46,617 nucleotides of DNA from contig CAMNOK010000007.1 of assembly GCA_946546825.1 (NCBI GenBank), forward strand, positions 1 to 46,617, given 5' to 3'. A program made the translations under genes and the position numbers. Positions within the stretch are counted from its first letter, which is position 1; each line of letters starts with the position of its first letter. The notes below the pieces were generated by a model. It searched no databases, had not been told where the DNA came from, and saw only the letters and a list, made by a program, of their open reading frames with translations. Source of the stretch: an uncultured bacterium. GTDB lineage: Bacteria > Bacteroidota > Bacteroidia > Bacteroidales > Bacteroidaceae. Below, in pieces: positions 45,450 to 46,617 of the stretch.

Positions 45450-46613
45450 TCACTTATTCAATTCTATGCGGAATGTTGTTCCTTTGCCAAGTTCTGAGTT
45501 TTTAACAAAGATACGCCCACGGTGATATTCCTCCACGATGCGTTTGGCCAGCGACAGTCCCAGTCCCCACCCTCTCTTCTTGGTAGTGAATCCTGGCGTG
45601 AAGACACTGCTGAGGTCTTTCTTCCTGATGCCCTTGCCTGTATCGGTCACCTCGATGACAGCCTTTCCGTCTTGTTCCTCCACATGTAGTGTAATCATTC
45701 CCTCGCCCCCCATTGCGTCAACGGCATTCTTTGAAAGGTTCTCTATAACCCATTCAAAGAGAGAGGCATTCATCGGCACGATGACATCATGGTCGGGGAA
45801 ATCCTTTATCATCTTCACCTTATGAGAGGTGCGACGGTCCATATAGTCAATGACGTGACTCAGCACCTCATTCACGCTTGAAGGAATGGGGGCTGGCAGC
45901 GATCCAATCTTGGAGAACCTGTCAGCAATGAGCTGAAGACGCTTCACGTCTTTGTCCATCTCAGGAATCAGTTCGTCATCAGGATAGTTTTCCTTCAGAA
46001 TCTCCGTCCAGGCCATCAGACTGGAAATAGGTGTGCCGAGCTGATGAGCCGTTTCCTTAGACAGTCCCACCCACACCTTGTTCTGTTCGGCCTTCTTCGA
46101 AGTGAGGAGTGCAAAGATAGCGATGACGACAAACAACAAGACAACGCCCAGTTGTATATACGGATACACAGCCAGTCGTTTCAACATTAACGAGTCATCA
46201 TAACAGACATCAATAAAATTACTCTTTGAAGACTCATCGAAACGAATTCTGATGACATGACCGGCATTCTTCATGCTGTTGCCACGAACCGAGAGTTCCT
46301 TTAGGCTGTCAGCAGACGACTCCGCCTTAAGTGTCATATTTCGGAACACCTGCACGTCTCCTTTTGAATCAAAGACAACGACAGGAATAGTGGTATTGTC
46401 TTCAATAACCTTCAGCACCAGTCCCATGCCACCGTCTTCATTGTCATCATTAAGTGCACGCATAGCTTCTGCCCATATCTCCATCTTCTTGTGTTCCTCC
46501 TCATAGAGGTCACGAGTCAGGACATGGGAGGCAACCAGCGAGGCCACGGCAATCACCACGGCCATGACAACCAGCAGAATCTTTACCTGTCTGATGCGGT
46601 CAGTCCATTGCAT
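45450..46613 (-). CDS. Membrane-bound sensor histidine kinase
   Basis: The 387-residue kinase has two transmembrane helices (about 11-30 and 150-170, YIQLGVVLLFVVIAIFALLTS) bounding a periplasmic sensor region of about 115 residues. The phosphoacceptor His is in LSKETAHQLGTPISSLMAW (near 187), followed by N-box ENLSKNAVDAM, G1 DTGKGI and G2 WGLGLSLAKRI, ending FRIELN. The product probably starts at the ATG at 46613, only 4 bases from the window end, which is a normal start for such proteins; an extension beyond the window cannot be excluded. No response regulator is visible here. Confidence 0.9.
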   Translation of the reverse strand: MQWTDRIRQVKILLVVMAVVIAVASLVASHVLTRDLYEEEHKKMEIWAEAMRALNDDNEDGGMGLVLKVIEDNTTIPVVVFDSKGDVQVFRNMTLKAESSADSLKELSVRGNSMKNAGHVIRIRFDESSKSNFIDVCYDDSLMLKRLAVYPYIQLGVVLLFVVIAIFALLTSKKAEQNKVWVGLSKETAHQLGTPISSLMAWTEILKENYPDDELIPEMDKDVKRLQLIADRFSKIGSLPAPIPSSVNEVLSHVIDYMDRRTSHKVKMIKDFPDHDVIVPMNASLFEWVIENLSKNAVDAMGGEGMITLHVEEQDGKAVIEVTDTGKGIRKKDLSSVFTPGFTTKKRGWGLGLSLAKRIVEEYHRGRIFVKNSELGKGTTFRIELNK

Positions 46614-46617
46614 ACCT

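Overview
The window looks like chromosomal DNA from a Bacteroidota bacterium, most likely of the Prevotellaceae. The reasons are: promoters of the Bacteroidota type (-33 TTTG/TTG, about 20 bases, -7 TAnnTTTG), found before many operons; the gene orders tig-clpP-clpX-recQ, guaB-PPIase-PPIase-OstA-mutL and yceD-rpmF-fabH-era-der; many surface lipoproteins; and families common in that group (Cthe_2159-type beta-helix proteins, DUF4956, DUF2490). No rRNA, CRISPR array, phage or intact insertion sequence is visible. Most of the window is ordinary core genome.

Layout. 1-6786: a module on the minus strand comprising a VTC-type polyphosphate polymerase, a DUF4956 membrane protein, a DUF2490 outer-membrane protein and two secreted or lipidated Cthe_2159-like beta-helix proteins; the last and largest has its own promoter inside a terminator. 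6826-11607: asd (minus), divergent from a plus-strand operon of a CPA2 antiporter, a LolD-like ATPase and an S1-domain protein. 11711-13609: an outer-membrane protein plus a lipoprotein, converging on a shared bidirectional terminator. 13610-14299: an intergenic region with seven 22-bp tandem repeats. 14300-18544: purB, a large-subunit-type pseudouridine synthase with a long disordered N-terminal tail, and asnS. 18811-21931: a lipoprotein behind two overlapping genes that look like the two halves of YjbH in reversed order. 21932-22852: an ISL3-type transposase remnant and tRNA-Val. 22853-32151: an OmpA-family protein, mutL, an OstA-like protein, two SurA-like chaperones and guaB. 32230-38185: recQ, clpX, clpP and tig, with a second 22-bp repeat element. 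38235-40798: lptB, divergent from mlaE-mlaF. 40823-45390: a small lipoprotein, der, era, fabH, rpmF and yceD. 45450-46613: a sensor histidine kinase.

The theme is outer-membrane construction: LPS transport (LptB, OstA-like), lipid asymmetry (MlaEF), lipoprotein release (LolD-like), barrel folding (SurA-like pair), OmpA and surface polysaccharide (YjbH-like), mixed with ribosome GTPases, protein quality control and nucleotide synthesis. The most interesting regions are the polyphosphate-polymerase/beta-helix module, the permuted split YjbH pair and the 22-bp intergenic repeats. All homology statements come from reading motifs; no database search was run.
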